From Nocardia cyriacigeorgica (GTDB taxonomy: Bacteria > Actinomycetota > Actinomycetes > Mycobacteriales > Mycobacteriaceae), in assembly GCF_005863245.1 (NCBI RefSeq), contig NZ_VBUT01000005.1, positions 248,001-312,000 of the forward strand: a stretch of DNA of 64,000 nt. Reading direction: 5' to 3'. Positions 41,999 to 50,953 of the stretch are shown piece after piece (the stretch's first letter is position 1; every line of letters begins with the position of its first letter). The position numbers and the translations under genes are program-made. The notes beneath the pieces are model-generated. The model saw only the letters and a list, made by a program, of their open reading frames with translations. It was not told the DNA's origin and ran no database searches.

Positions 41999-42241
41999 TC
42001 AGTGCCACAGCGAATTACACGGCAGGCGGCGCAGCCCGGGCCGGATCATGCCGTCGACGGTGACGGTGAGACCGGCATGGACCGCGGCGGAGGTGAATTC
42101 CCATGCCTCTGTTGTGGTGGCCGCGTATTCGAGGATCAGCGCGTCCTCGGGCGTCGGTCCGTCGAAGTGGACGGTGACGCGCCGGGTCGGCATCTCCGTG
42201 GGGTGGGTGCGGTAGGCGAATGCGTGTGCTGTGCCGTCCAT
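41999..42241 (-). CDS. Small conserved-looking protein of unknown function
   Basis: ATG at 42241 with GAAGGAG eight bases upstream gives 80 residues. The sequence has a beta-rich start, RRVTVHFDGPTPEDALILEY, and ends GLTVTVDGMIRPGLRRLPCN. It resembles small DUF proteins of Nocardia but I cannot name a family. It lies between two lipase genes on the opposite strand. The stop is 15 bp after the convergent lipase stop. Confidence 0.65.
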   Translation of the reverse strand: MDGTAHAFAYRTHPTEMPTRRVTVHFDGPTPEDALILEYAATTTEAWEFTSAAVHAGLTVTVDGMIRPGLRRLPCNSLWH

Positions 42242-42311
42242 GTCACCGTCTCCTTCCACGGCGCCGGGATCGGCACCGTTAGGTGTGACGGTAAGTCCTC
42301 ACCATTGTCGA

Positions 42312-42321
42312 GAACATGTTC
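42312..42321. promoter_or_regulatory. Palindrome GAACATGTTC
   Basis: This is a perfect 10-bp palindrome 200 bp before the second lipase, flanked by an ATTGTC (42304) and a GACAAT (42336) that form an outer inverted pair. Confidence 0.35.
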
Positions 42322-42335
42322 CAGCGAGCGTGCTG

Positions 42336-42431
42336 GACAATTCACAGCGGCACCCGTGGCAGTGTCGGAGATTCTCACCAGTGCGCACGCCCGTCGCTCA
42401 CAGGCCGGTCGGTTCACACTTGTGAATTGTC
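42336..42431. promoter_or_regulatory. Widely spaced 11-bp inverted repeat upstream of a lipase
   Basis: GACAATTCACA (42336-42346) and TGTGAATTGTC (42421-42431) are perfect reverse complements with centres 85 bp apart, close to eight helical turns. They lie in the 279-bp gap before the lipase at 42521. A regulator binding both copies could loop the DNA. Confidence 0.5.
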
Positions 42432-42520
42432 AAAAAGTCGTCCCGGTGGCGGCCCGGACAGCGCCGCCACGACAGAGCATGTTCACAAACAGATCGCGAA
42501 TATCGGGAGGCTCGACGTCG

Positions 42521-43765
42521 ATGTGGCAGGCCAAACCTTCGACCGGAAAGGGACGGCCGCGTCGTCGGCTGCTGCGCGCGGCGGGCGCACTGGCCGCCGG
42601 AGTGATGCTGGTCCTCGGCACGGCCGCACAGGGGAGTACGGCGCCGCTGTATCCGGCCCCCGATCCCGACCCGTTCTACGCCGAACCGCCGGGGCTGGCC
42701 GATAAACAGCCCGGTGAGGTGCTCGCGGTGCGGCAGATGCCGCCGTTGCCGATGTTCCCGGACACCACGGTGACGGTGGTGCGGTTCCGCTCGACCAACT
42801 CGACCGGTAAGCCGATCGCGGCGACCACCACGGTGCTGACCCCGCGCTCGCACCAGAAGAACGGCCCGTTGCTGTCGTTGCAGCACATCATCAACGCGCT
42901 CGGAGCCAAATGCTCGGTCTCGCGGGTGCTCTACACCAACGATCCCGATCTCATGGTGCGCGAGGCCGTCGCGTGGAACGTGCTGTTGCAACGCGGCTGG
43001 AGCATCGCGCTGCCCGACCACCTCGGCCCGCAATTCGCCTATGGCGCAGCAAAACTGGGTGGTCAGGTGACGTTGGACGGCATCCGCGCGGTCAAACGGG
43101 TGGGTGAGCTCCAGGTCGAGAACAGTCCGGTGTCGATGGTCGGCTATTCCGGCGGCGGGATGGCCACCGCGTGGGCCGCGGCCTTGCAGCCGACCTACGC
43201 ACCGGAGCTGAAGATCGCCGGCGCCGCGATGGGCGGGGTGCCGATGAATCTGGTGAAGATGCTCGAGGGGCTCGGCTTCGGCTCGCATCCGGTGTTCGGG
43301 CTGGCGCTGGCCGCCGGCATCGGGCTGGAACGGGAATACCCGGAGCGGTTCCCGATCAGCGATCAGCTCAATGCCAAGGGGCTGGCCGCGCGCAACGCGA
43401 TGGCCAACAGCTGCACCAACGGGCTGCTGGCGACCGGCGCCGGACACGGAGTGCTGGACTTCGCCGCGACCACCTCGATGGTCGAGGACCCGCAGGCGCG
43501 GGCGGTCGTCGAGGAGAACAGCCTCGAGCTCTACGACGGCGCGCCGACGATGCCGGTCTTCGAATGGCATTCCCCGATCGACGGGCTGGTCCCGGTCGAC
43601 GCCATCGTCAACACCAACCGCCGCTGGTGCGCGGCGGGCACCAAGGTGCAGGCCGAGACGGTGGCCGTGCCCGACCACCTGACGGCGGCCGTGCTCGGTC
43701 TTCCGGCGGCGCTGGTCTGGATCGATGCCAGATTCCGTGGCGAGCCCGCGCCCAGCAACTGCTGA
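42521..43765 (+). CDS. Secretory lipase (LIP family)
   Basis: ATG at 42521 with GGGAGG upstream gives 414 aa with a Sec signal peptide (RRLLRAAGALAAGVMLVLG). The fungal-type secretory lipase layout is clear: GEVLAVRQM, PDHLGPQFAY, GYSGGGMATAWAA with Ser at about 210, WHSPIDGLVP for Asp and PDHLTAAVL for His. It likely hydrolyses host or storage lipids outside the cell. A strong hairpin at 43791 separates it from the next lipase. The upstream gap carries long inverted repeats that may regulate it. Confidence 0.92.
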   Translation: MWQAKPSTGKGRPRRRLLRAAGALAAGVMLVLGTAAQGSTAPLYPAPDPDPFYAEPPGLADKQPGEVLAVRQMPPLPMFPDTTVTVVRFRSTNSTGKPIAATTTVLTPRSHQKNGPLLSLQHIINALGAKCSVSRVLYTNDPDLMVREAVAWNVLLQRGWSIALPDHLGPQFAYGAAKLGGQVTLDGIRAVKRVGELQVENSPVSMVGYSGGGMATAWAAALQPTYAPELKIAGAAMGGVPMNLVKMLEGLGFGSHPVFGLALAAGIGLEREYPERFPISDQLNAKGLAARNAMANSCTNGLLATGAGHGVLDFAATTSMVEDPQARAVVEENSLELYDGAPTMPVFEWHSPIDGLVPVDAIVNTNRRWCAAGTKVQAETVAVPDHLTAAVLGLPAALVWIDARFRGEPAPSNC

Positions 43766-43790
43766 GCCGCCGGTAGGCGAAATCCGCTGG

Positions 43791-43831
43791 GCGAGGCCGG
43801 ATCCGCGACGATCGTCACGATCCGGCCTCGC
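43791..43831 (+). terminator. 13-bp-stem terminator hairpin
   Basis: GCGAGGCCGGATC and GATCCGGCCTCGC form a perfect stem with a 15-nt loop, 26 bp after the lipase stop. No T-run follows. Confidence 0.7.
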
Positions 43832-43980
43832 CACGCGCACAACTCGAAAACGGTGCGGTCTCCGGGTGTGCGTGGCCGCGTAATCTGATCTTCCGGCCCC
43901 GGCACACCAGGGGGTTTTCGGGGGTCGACAACCGCATCACCCGGGCGCCGGCGTTCGAGGTCGCTGTAGAGGCGGGTGCC

Positions 43981-45411
43981 ATGAAATCCTTCCGAGCCGT
44001 CGTCGTCGCGACCCTGGTCGCGGTGGTGGTGTCGACCGGCCCCGCCGCGGCGCAACCGCCGCTGCCCGGTCCACCGCCGCCCGTGCCCGCGCTGGGGATC
44101 CCGGTGCCGCCGCCACCGGTCATGCCCGATCCGGCGACGATATTGCCAGGCATCCAGCAGTGGATCGACCAGGTGATACCGCCGCCGCCGATTCCGCCCC
44201 TACCGGCCGGACCGGCCCCGTCGCCCGCGCCCACCATCACCTCACCTGCCTTGGCGGCGCTGCATCAGGCGGTGCTGCCGTCACCGGTGGGTGACCCGAT
44301 GTTCGATCTGTGGCCTGCCGATCTGGCCGGGTTCGGCAATGGGCAGGTACTCGCGGTCCGCGATGTCACCGCGACCGCGGCACCGCTGCTGACCGTGCCG
44401 ATCGCCCGGGCTCAGCTGGTGAAGTACCGCACCGAGGATGCGCATGGCCGCCCGTCGTTCGCGACCGCGACGCTGGCGGTTCCGGCCGCGGCGTGGACCG
44501 GCCAGGGCGCGCGCCCGGTGGTGGTGAACAATCTGCCCATCGACGCCCTCGGCCGCGATTGCACACCGGGATACACGCTCTCGCACGGATTGTCGGCGCA
44601 CACCGCGCTGACCGATTTCATTCCACCGACCTCACAGCTGGCCCTGCTGCGCGGTTACGCGGTGCTGATCCCCGATCACGAAGGTCCGCGCATGGCCTAC
44701 GCCGAACCGTATGTGGCCGGTCATGCCGTGCTCGACGGCATCCGGGCGGTGCGTGCGCTGGCCCCGCAGGAATTCGGCGCGAGCCGCTTCGGCATCACCG
44801 GCTACTCCGGTGGCGCCATCGCCACGCACGGGGCGGTCAAGCTGATCGAGGGTTACGCCCCGGAATTGGCACCCGTGATCGCCGGAGCCGCGCTCGGCGG
44901 TGTGCCCGCCGACTACGAGGTGCTGGCACGCAGCATGAACGCCAATCTGGCATCGGGAGTGTTCATGGCCGCCGTGCTCGCCATCGGCCGCGAACGTCCG
45001 GAGATCCTGGACCGGATGAACCATCTGGCCCAGTGGGTGGCCACCTCACCGATGAAGGACCAGTGCGTCTCGGTGTTCGCGCTACCCGGCATCCTGCACC
45101 TGCCAATCGATATCGCCGCCGACATGGCCGACCCGCTGCGCTCGCCGCTGGCCGCCGAGATCTACCGGGTGACCAGGATGCCGGGCCTGCGTTCGGCGAC
45201 GCCGCTGTACATCTATCACGGCGAACACGAGTGGTGGCTGCCCGCCGAAGCAGCCGAGGCCTTGTTCGCCGAACAATGCGCGCTCGGTGCGACGGCGGTG
45301 TACCGCAGCGTCTTCGGTGAGCACATCATCGCCGCCGGGCTCGGCTATCCGGAGGCCATGCTGTGGCTCGACGAGCGATTGCGCGGGGTACCCGCGGTCA
45401 GCGAATGCTGA
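43981..45411 (+). CDS. Secretory lipase with proline-rich linker
   Basis: The 476-aa protein has a signal peptide ending near VSTGPAAAQ, then about 70 residues of Pro-rich linker (PPLPGPPPPVPALGIPVPPP) before the catalytic domain, perhaps to span the cell wall. GYSGGAIATHG carries the Ser at about 276, and GEHIIAAGL supplies His. The acid position reads YHGEHEWWLP, so Glu replaces the usual Asp. It is longer than the neighbouring lipase at 42521, to which it is clearly related. It is a separate transcription unit, since a hairpin precedes it. Confidence 0.9.
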   Translation: MKSFRAVVVATLVAVVVSTGPAAAQPPLPGPPPPVPALGIPVPPPPVMPDPATILPGIQQWIDQVIPPPPIPPLPAGPAPSPAPTITSPALAALHQAVLPSPVGDPMFDLWPADLAGFGNGQVLAVRDVTATAAPLLTVPIARAQLVKYRTEDAHGRPSFATATLAVPAAAWTGQGARPVVVNNLPIDALGRDCTPGYTLSHGLSAHTALTDFIPPTSQLALLRGYAVLIPDHEGPRMAYAEPYVAGHAVLDGIRAVRALAPQEFGASRFGITGYSGGAIATHGAVKLIEGYAPELAPVIAGAALGGVPADYEVLARSMNANLASGVFMAAVLAIGRERPEILDRMNHLAQWVATSPMKDQCVSVFALPGILHLPIDIAADMADPLRSPLAAEIYRVTRMPGLRSATPLYIYHGEHEWWLPAEAAEALFAEQCALGATAVYRSVFGEHIIAAGLGYPEAMLWLDERLRGVPAVSEC

Positions 45412-45554
45412 ACCACGATTTGTGACCGCCGACGACGCCGGCTCGCCCTGATTGTCGCCCACCCCAGACTCGCCGCGCGGACCGGCGTTTGCGGTGGCGC
45501 GCCGTTACCGTTACCCGGTCCCGGCGGCGTGTGGCCGGGCCGGAAGGCAGGCAG

Positions 45555-46619
45555 ATGAACCACATTTCGACCACGGCATCGGCACAGGCCGCAGCGCTCG
45601 TCGGACGGCACTACCGGATGGTCGACCACTATGAGGTCGGCCGGGAGAAGATCCGTGAATTCGCCCGAGCGGTGCAGGACTCGCACCTCGCGCATTGGCG
45701 TGAAGACGCCGCCGCCGCGCTCGGCTACGACACCCTGATCGCCCCGCTGACCTTCCCGTCGGTGGTGTGGATGCAGATGCAGCGCGCCATGTTCGAAGCG
45801 GTGCTCACCGGCTACGACATCAGTCAGGTGTTGCAGACCGAGCAGACGATCCGGATGTACCGGCCGCTGGTGGCCGGCGACCGCTTGCGCTGCGACGCCT
45901 ATGTCGAATCGTTTCGCCAGTTCGGCGACAAGGACTTCATGGTCACCCGCAATGTGCTCTCCGACGAACACAAGGAGGTCGTGCAGGTCGCCCACACCAC
46001 GGTCGTCGCGGTCACCGGCACCGTCGTCACCGATGAGCTGGCCGCCGCGGTGGACGGGGTGATCATGTCCGGTCATTCCAAGGCCGACCGGCTGGCGCTG
46101 GCGGCGCGTCGCGCCGAGGAGGCCGACGAGCCCGCGGTACTGGAATGTTTCGACGAGCTGACCCCGGCCGAACCGGAACCGGCGCGCCCCTCGCGTGCCC
46201 GGATCCGCTTCGACGACGTCGCGGTCGGCGACACCCTTCCGGTGCGCACGGTGGCGCTCTCGCGCGGGGACCTGGTCAACTACGCCGGGGTGTCGGGCGA
46301 TTCCAATCCGATCCACTACAGCGACCGGGTCGCCCGGGCAGCAGGCCTGCCCGACGTGGTGTCGCACGGACTGCTCACCATGGGCCTGGGCGCGGGATAC
46401 CTCACCGAATGGCTCGACGATCCGGCCGCCGTCACCTTCTACGGGGTGCGCTTCGCCGGATTCGCGCCGATCGACGCCACCCGTGCGGGCGCGGTCGAAT
46501 TCCGGGGCCGGATCAAGGCGCTGGACCCGATCCGCCGCAGTGCGACGGTGGCGATCACCGCGACCTGCGGCGGCCGCAAACTGTTCGGCCGGGCCACCGC
46601 CGAGGTCCTCCTGCGCTGA
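45555..46619 (+). CDS. Fused HadA-HadB type (3R)-hydroxyacyl dehydratase
   Basis: The 354-aa protein has two hotdog domains. The first contains GREKIREFARAVQDSHLAHW and GYDTLIAPLTFPSVV, like HadA/HadC; the second has VNYAGVSGDSNPIHYSD and VVSHGLLTMGLGAGYL, the hydratase motif with catalytic Asp and His. Such enzymes dehydrate 3-hydroxyacyl chains in FAS-II elongation, including meromycolate synthesis. ATG at 45555 follows GGAAGG. A paralogue at 52954 shares the layout but lost the catalytic His. Here both halves look functional. Confidence 0.9.
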   Translation: MNHISTTASAQAAALVGRHYRMVDHYEVGREKIREFARAVQDSHLAHWREDAAAALGYDTLIAPLTFPSVVWMQMQRAMFEAVLTGYDISQVLQTEQTIRMYRPLVAGDRLRCDAYVESFRQFGDKDFMVTRNVLSDEHKEVVQVAHTTVVAVTGTVVTDELAAAVDGVIMSGHSKADRLALAARRAEEADEPAVLECFDELTPAEPEPARPSRARIRFDDVAVGDTLPVRTVALSRGDLVNYAGVSGDSNPIHYSDRVARAAGLPDVVSHGLLTMGLGAGYLTEWLDDPAAVTFYGVRFAGFAPIDATRAGAVEFRGRIKALDPIRRSATVAITATCGGRKLFGRATAEVLLR

Positions 46620-46705
46620 TCGCGGCCGGTCGCGGCACGAATGACGGTAGGGCCGAGCGGGTTTCGCGGGCGCTGGCGCGCGCCGATCCATGGGAGACTC
46701 GAAGG

Positions 46706-47656
46706 ATGGGTGCCTCGGAGCTACGTTCTGTCCCTACCGACATCCCGCGCGCGGCGGGGGAGCGGACCCCGGCGATCGACGGCGGACCGACCGTCTTACG
46801 GATGGTGCTCGGCGGCCGGTTACGGCGGCTGCGGGAAGCCGGCAACATCACCAGGGAGGCGGCCGGTGAGCACATCCGCGGCTCGCACTCCAAGATCAGC
46901 CGCATCGAGCTGGGCCGCACCCCCATCCGCGAACGCGATCTGCTCGATCTGCTCGCCCTCTACGGCGTGACCGACGCGGAAGAGATCGACGAATTCCGCA
47001 GACTCGCCGAGGAAGCGGGCAGCTCGGGGTGGTGGCACCGCGACAGCGACTGGCTGCCGAAATGGTTCGACATGTACCTGGGGCTCGAGCAGGCCGCGTC
47101 GATGATCCGCGGCTACGAACCGCGTGCGGTACCCGAACTGTTGCAGACCGCCGACTATGCCCGCGCCCTGATCCGGCTGGCCCATCCCACCGAATCCGAG
47201 GACGGCATCGAGCGGCGGGTCGCGCTGCGGATGCGCCGGCAGGAAATTCTTACTCGGCCCGATCCGCCCCGGCTGTGGTTGATGGTGGAGGAGGCGGCCT
47301 TGCGCCGTCGCATCGGCGGGACCGCGGTGTGGAATGAACAGCTCGACCGGTTGATGGCGGCGGTGCAGCAGCCCAACGTGACGGTGCAGCTGCTCGCCGA
47401 CCACGTCGGCGGCCCGGCGCTGACCGAGGGCGCGTTCACCATGCTGCGCTTCGCCGAGCCCGATCTGCCCGACATCGTCTACATCCAGCAGCTCACCGGC
47501 GCGCTGTATCTGGACAAGCGCGCCGATCTGGACGCCTACCGTGCGGTGGCCAACCAGCTGTCGGTGCACGCCACCCCGCCCGAACACACCCCCGGCCTGC
47601 TGCGGGCGCTGCGTCACCGGGAGCCGCCGATCCTGCGGCATCCCACCGGCGATTAG
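46706..47656 (+). CDS. XRE-family HTH regulator with DUF5753 domain (orphan)
   Basis: The 316-aa protein aligns along its length with the regulator at 37979: VLRMVLGGRLRRLREAGNIT, HSKISRIELGRTPIRERDL for the HTH, then LGLEQAASMIRGYEPRAVPE for DUF5753. ATG at 46706 overlaps a GAAGG, so the ribosome site is the GGGAG further up. No DUF397 gene adjoins and no copy of the 18-bp inverted repeat was found nearby. It ends at a 16-bp-stem hairpin. Its target is unknown. Confidence 0.93.
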   Translation: MGASELRSVPTDIPRAAGERTPAIDGGPTVLRMVLGGRLRRLREAGNITREAAGEHIRGSHSKISRIELGRTPIRERDLLDLLALYGVTDAEEIDEFRRLAEEAGSSGWWHRDSDWLPKWFDMYLGLEQAASMIRGYEPRAVPELLQTADYARALIRLAHPTESEDGIERRVALRMRRQEILTRPDPPRLWLMVEEAALRRRIGGTAVWNEQLDRLMAAVQQPNVTVQLLADHVGGPALTEGAFTMLRFAEPDLPDIVYIQQLTGALYLDKRADLDAYRAVANQLSVHATPPEHTPGLLRALRHREPPILRHPTGD

Positions 47657-47672
47657 GGCAACCCGCGACAGT

Positions 47673-47719
47673 GGCCTGCCCGGCGCGCAAGGGTAGGGAA
47701 CGAGCGCGCCGGGCAGGCC
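47673..47719. terminator. 16-bp perfect terminator hairpin
   Basis: GGCCTGCCCGGCGCGC and GCGCGCCGGGCAGGCC form a perfect stem around a 15-nt loop, 16 bp after the HTH stop and 146 bp before the convergent carboxylase stop. It can act in both directions. Confidence 0.75.
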
Positions 47720-47864
47720 GTGCACCCGGTCGACGCGGCGAACGAGAACCGGGCACGGCACCGACGTTAGGGCACAGCGGCGGGCACGGCACGGTGCGCG
47801 GCCCGATCTCGGGAATTCTCCGGGCCGGCGTGGAAACTGTTGTGAGCGAACACAAACCGACCGG

Positions 47865-49415
47865 CTACACCGGGAACAGGCTGTGCCGGCGCGGATCGTG
47901 GTCGGTGACCGCGCCCTTCGCACGCAGCAACCGCAGGGCGCGCCGGATCTCGAGGCGAGTATCGGCCGGTTCGATGACGGCGTCGATATAGCCGCGTTCG
48001 GCCGCGATCCACGGCGTCGCGGTGGTGGCGTTGTACTGGTCGATCATGAACTGGCGCACGGCCTCGCGCTGATCGGAGGGCACCATCGCCAGTTGTTTGC
48101 GCCCGACGATGCTCACCGCACTCTGCGCGCCCATGACCGCGATCCGGGCGGTCGGCCAGGCCAGGCTGATATCGGCGCCGAGCTGCTTGCAGCCCATGAC
48201 GGCGTAGCCGCCGCCGTAGGCCTTGCGCACCACCACCGTCACGATCGGCACCGTCGCCTCCAGCACCGCGCGGAAGAAGCGCCCGCCACGCTTGATCACC
48301 CCGCTGCGTTCCTCCTCCACGCCCGGCAGCACACCGGGGGTGTCGACGAGGAAGACCAGCGGCAGCCCGAACGCATTGCAGAGCCGGATGAAATGGGTCG
48401 CCTTGTCCGAGCATCGGGCGTCGATGGCGCCGCCGAGGGCCATCGGCTGATTGGCGACCACGCCGACGCTGCGGCCGTCGACGCGGGTGAAGCCGGTGAT
48501 CAGATTCGGTGCGGTGGCGGCGCTGATCTCGTGGAACTCGCCGTCGTCGAACAGGCGCACCAGGATGTCGTGCATGTCGTAGCCGTGGCTGTCCGAATCC
48601 GGGATGATGGCGTTCAGTTCGAGGTCGGATGCGGTGCGCTCGGGTTCCAGACCCGGGTTGACCACCGGCGGCTGTTCCAGGCAGCTCGACGGCAGATAGC
48701 TCAGGTAGCTGCGCGCCCAGGCGAAGGCATCGTGCTCGGTGGCCGCGACGTGGTGCACGGTGCCGTTGGCGGCCTGCACCTGCGCGCCGCCCAGCTCCGC
48801 CATGCTGACCTCTTCGCCGGTGACCTCCTTGATGACCTCCGGCCCGGTGACGAACATGTAGGACTTCTCGGTGGCGATCAGCACATCGGTGTTGACCGGG
48901 GCGTACACCGACCCGGCCGCGCATTTGCCCAGCATGATCGAGACCTGCGGGACGAATCCGGACAGTTTTCCCTGCCGTCGGCTCATCAGCGCGTACCAGG
49001 CGAGGGAGGTGACCGCGTCCTGGATGCGGGCGCCACCGGAGTCGTTGATGGCCACCACCGGGCAGGCGTTGTCGAGGGCGAAGTCCAGCGCCGCGGCCAC
49101 CTTGCGGCCGAACATCTCACCCACCGAGCCACCGAAAACGGTCTGGTCATGGGCGATGACCACCACCGGCCTGCCGTCGATGCGCCCGCGCCCGGTCACC
49201 ACGCCGTCGCCGTACATGGCCTCGCCGGAGCCGGGTTGACGTACCAGCGCGCCGATTTCGACGAAGCTTCCCGGGTCCACCAGGGCGCGGACGCGTTCCC
49301 GGGCGCTGGGAATGCCCTTCTGTTTGCGTTTGGTGATACCGCCTTCGCCCGCGGGTTCTTCGGCGACCTCCAGGATGGCCTGCAGCTGTTCCAGCTTTTC
49401 TCGGGTACCGCTCAT
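47865..49415 (-). CDS. Acyl-CoA carboxylase beta subunit (AccD/PccB type)
   Basis: The 516-aa protein has both carboxyltransferase halves. The N-terminal half shows INDSGGARIQDAV and MLGKCAAGSVYAP; the C-terminal half has FLVDTPGVLPG and AYGGGYAVMGCKQLG. It would transfer CO2 from carboxybiotin to acetyl-, propionyl- or longer acyl-CoA; family length is normal. The biotinylated alpha subunit is not in the window. No acyl specificity can be read, though the fatty-acid genes around (two dehydratases and a desaturase) suggest lipid synthesis. It begins with ATG at 49415. Confidence 0.95.
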   Translation of the reverse strand: MSGTREKLEQLQAILEVAEEPAGEGGITKRKQKGIPSARERVRALVDPGSFVEIGALVRQPGSGEAMYGDGVVTGRGRIDGRPVVVIAHDQTVFGGSVGEMFGRKVAAALDFALDNACPVVAINDSGGARIQDAVTSLAWYALMSRRQGKLSGFVPQVSIMLGKCAAGSVYAPVNTDVLIATEKSYMFVTGPEVIKEVTGEEVSMAELGGAQVQAANGTVHHVAATEHDAFAWARSYLSYLPSSCLEQPPVVNPGLEPERTASDLELNAIIPDSDSHGYDMHDILVRLFDDGEFHEISAATAPNLITGFTRVDGRSVGVVANQPMALGGAIDARCSDKATHFIRLCNAFGLPLVFLVDTPGVLPGVEEERSGVIKRGGRFFRAVLEATVPIVTVVVRKAYGGGYAVMGCKQLGADISLAWPTARIAVMGAQSAVSIVGRKQLAMVPSDQREAVRQFMIDQYNATTATPWIAAERGYIDAVIEPADTRLEIRRALRLLRAKGAVTDHDPRRHSLFPV

Positions 49416-49913
49416 TACTTGTGGATCCAGCCCTTCATTCGCCGGCGCCGAAACTACCGCGAGGCCGAGCCGTGCGGAGGCGCAGCGCTCGATGCTAAGG
49501 GTGCGAAGGGGCCGGGCACAGCGACCGAGCTGATCTGATGGGAGACCTCACAGACGTGTACGCCCCGGCTCTCACCTGACCTCGGCGTGCGGTTGCGTGG
49601 CACCGATGGTTTTTGTGGGTATTCCCTGACAGAAAAGAACGGGCTGGTGATCGGTCCTCGAGGCGCGGCCGGTCGCTGTCACCTGTTCTCGGCCGGCCGT
49701 ACAGTGACCGCGACGCGGCGCCGGGAAATGCGCGGCCGGCGCCGTGTCTCACACATTCCCGGGACACACCTGCGTTGCGCACGGATCTGCGTACCCGCGG
49801 TCCGTTATCTGATTGTGATTCCGCCCAACCGGCCCGGATCGCGCTCATGACTTCTCCGATTCCCCTCGGCTCCGGGCAATTTCACCACTGTTCACCGATA
49901 ACGTCCGGTAGTC
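49416..49913. other. 498-bp divergent gap without a supported gene
   Basis: No open frame here has gene character. The gap should carry promoters for the carboxylase (minus) and the PucR-like gene (plus). An imperfect 11-bp inverted repeat, GTCGCTGTCAC (49672) with GTGACCGCGAC (49704), one mismatch, lies near its centre. Confidence 0.4.
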
Positions 49914-50909
49914 ATGATGGGCACACAGGCCGGCGCCGATATTTCGAGCCTGGAAGCGAAACTCGTGCGATTCCTGATGCGCCGCAGAAGGGGCACGCAC
50001 GGCGGTGACCTCGCGGCCACGGTGCGGCACTGCCTGGCCGAAGCGGTGCAGCAGCTGCAGCCACGCACCGCACGGCCGGGGCCGGGCGCCGAAACGATCG
50101 CGGGATCGGCGGCACGCTGGGCGCGCGAGGGCGTCGCCCTGGAAGCGGTGCTCGGCGCCTACCACGAGGGGATCCGCCAGGGCCTGGAATTCCTGGCCGA
50201 CCACGCCGCGGGCGAGGACGCGGCCGATGATTCGGCGCAGCAGCTGTTGGCCGGTACCCAGCTGATGGTGCGGGTGCTGGAACTGGTCACGGTCACCGCC
50301 TCGGCGGCCTACCTGGACGAGCACCGCCTCGTCGCGCGCGAACACCAGACCGCCGCCCAGACCTTGGTCTCGGCGCTGCTGAGCGGGCACGGGGCCAGCG
50401 CGCTGGCCCGGCGCACCGGCATCGCCGTGGCGCCCGCGTACCAGGTGGTGGCCCTGGCGATACCGCCGCATCCGGACGAACTCGATTCCGGGATCGGGGC
50501 AGTATCGGCGGGCAGGCGCAAACTGCGGCGAGTGCAGGCGGCGTTGGCCGCTCCGCTGGGCTCGCGGTCGTTGTCGCTGCTGTCGGCCGACGGTGGCACG
50601 GTGCTGATCCCGCAGGATCCCGTCTCCGCTTTCGCGCCGTCACCCGCGATGACCGGCGAGGTGCTCGAGGTGGTCGGCGAGGCCGCCGAGGTGGCGCTGA
50701 CCGCGGCGGTGATCAGCGGACCCACCGAGCGGATCCCGGAACTGGCCGGCCGCGCCCACGACGTGCTCGAACACGTCCGCGGCGCGGGGCATCCGGCGGG
50801 GCTGTACCGGATCACCGAAGGTGGCGAGACAGACAGCGGCGAGACGGGCCAATGGCGGTATCTGCCGGTCGCCGCCGCCGACGCGGCCCGAATCGGCCGA
50901 TCCGCCTGA
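49914..50909 (+). CDS. PucR-like protein lacking the C-terminal HTH
   Basis: The 331-aa protein aligns with the PucR regulator at 35228 over its N-terminal and central parts: WAREGVALEAVLGAYHEGIR, VAREHQTAAQTLVSALLSG, YQVVALAIPPHPDE and SAGRRKLRRVQAALA. It stops 87 residues short of the 418-aa paralogue and carries no HTH motif; the frame then runs into the next gene's ribosome site. It could act as a decoy or co-regulator, or be a truncated gene. ATG at 49914 or 49917, weak ribosome site. It is 44 bp upstream of the desaturase gene. Confidence 0.82.
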   Translation: MMGTQAGADISSLEAKLVRFLMRRRRGTHGGDLAATVRHCLAEAVQQLQPRTARPGPGAETIAGSAARWAREGVALEAVLGAYHEGIRQGLEFLADHAAGEDAADDSAQQLLAGTQLMVRVLELVTVTASAAYLDEHRLVAREHQTAAQTLVSALLSGHGASALARRTGIAVAPAYQVVALAIPPHPDELDSGIGAVSAGRRKLRRVQAALAAPLGSRSLSLLSADGGTVLIPQDPVSAFAPSPAMTGEVLEVVGEAAEVALTAAVISGPTERIPELAGRAHDVLEHVRGAGHPAGLYRITEGGETDSGETGQWRYLPVAAADAARIGRSA

Positions 50910-50953
50910 GCGGTATCCGACGCCGAATTCGTCCCGGGACAAGGAGAACCATT

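Noticed and set aside
42312..42321. GAACATGTTC as a LexA (SOS) box
   Set aside because: The actinobacterial SOS box needs GAAC-N4-GTTC; here only two bases separate the half-sites, and the downstream gene is a lipase.
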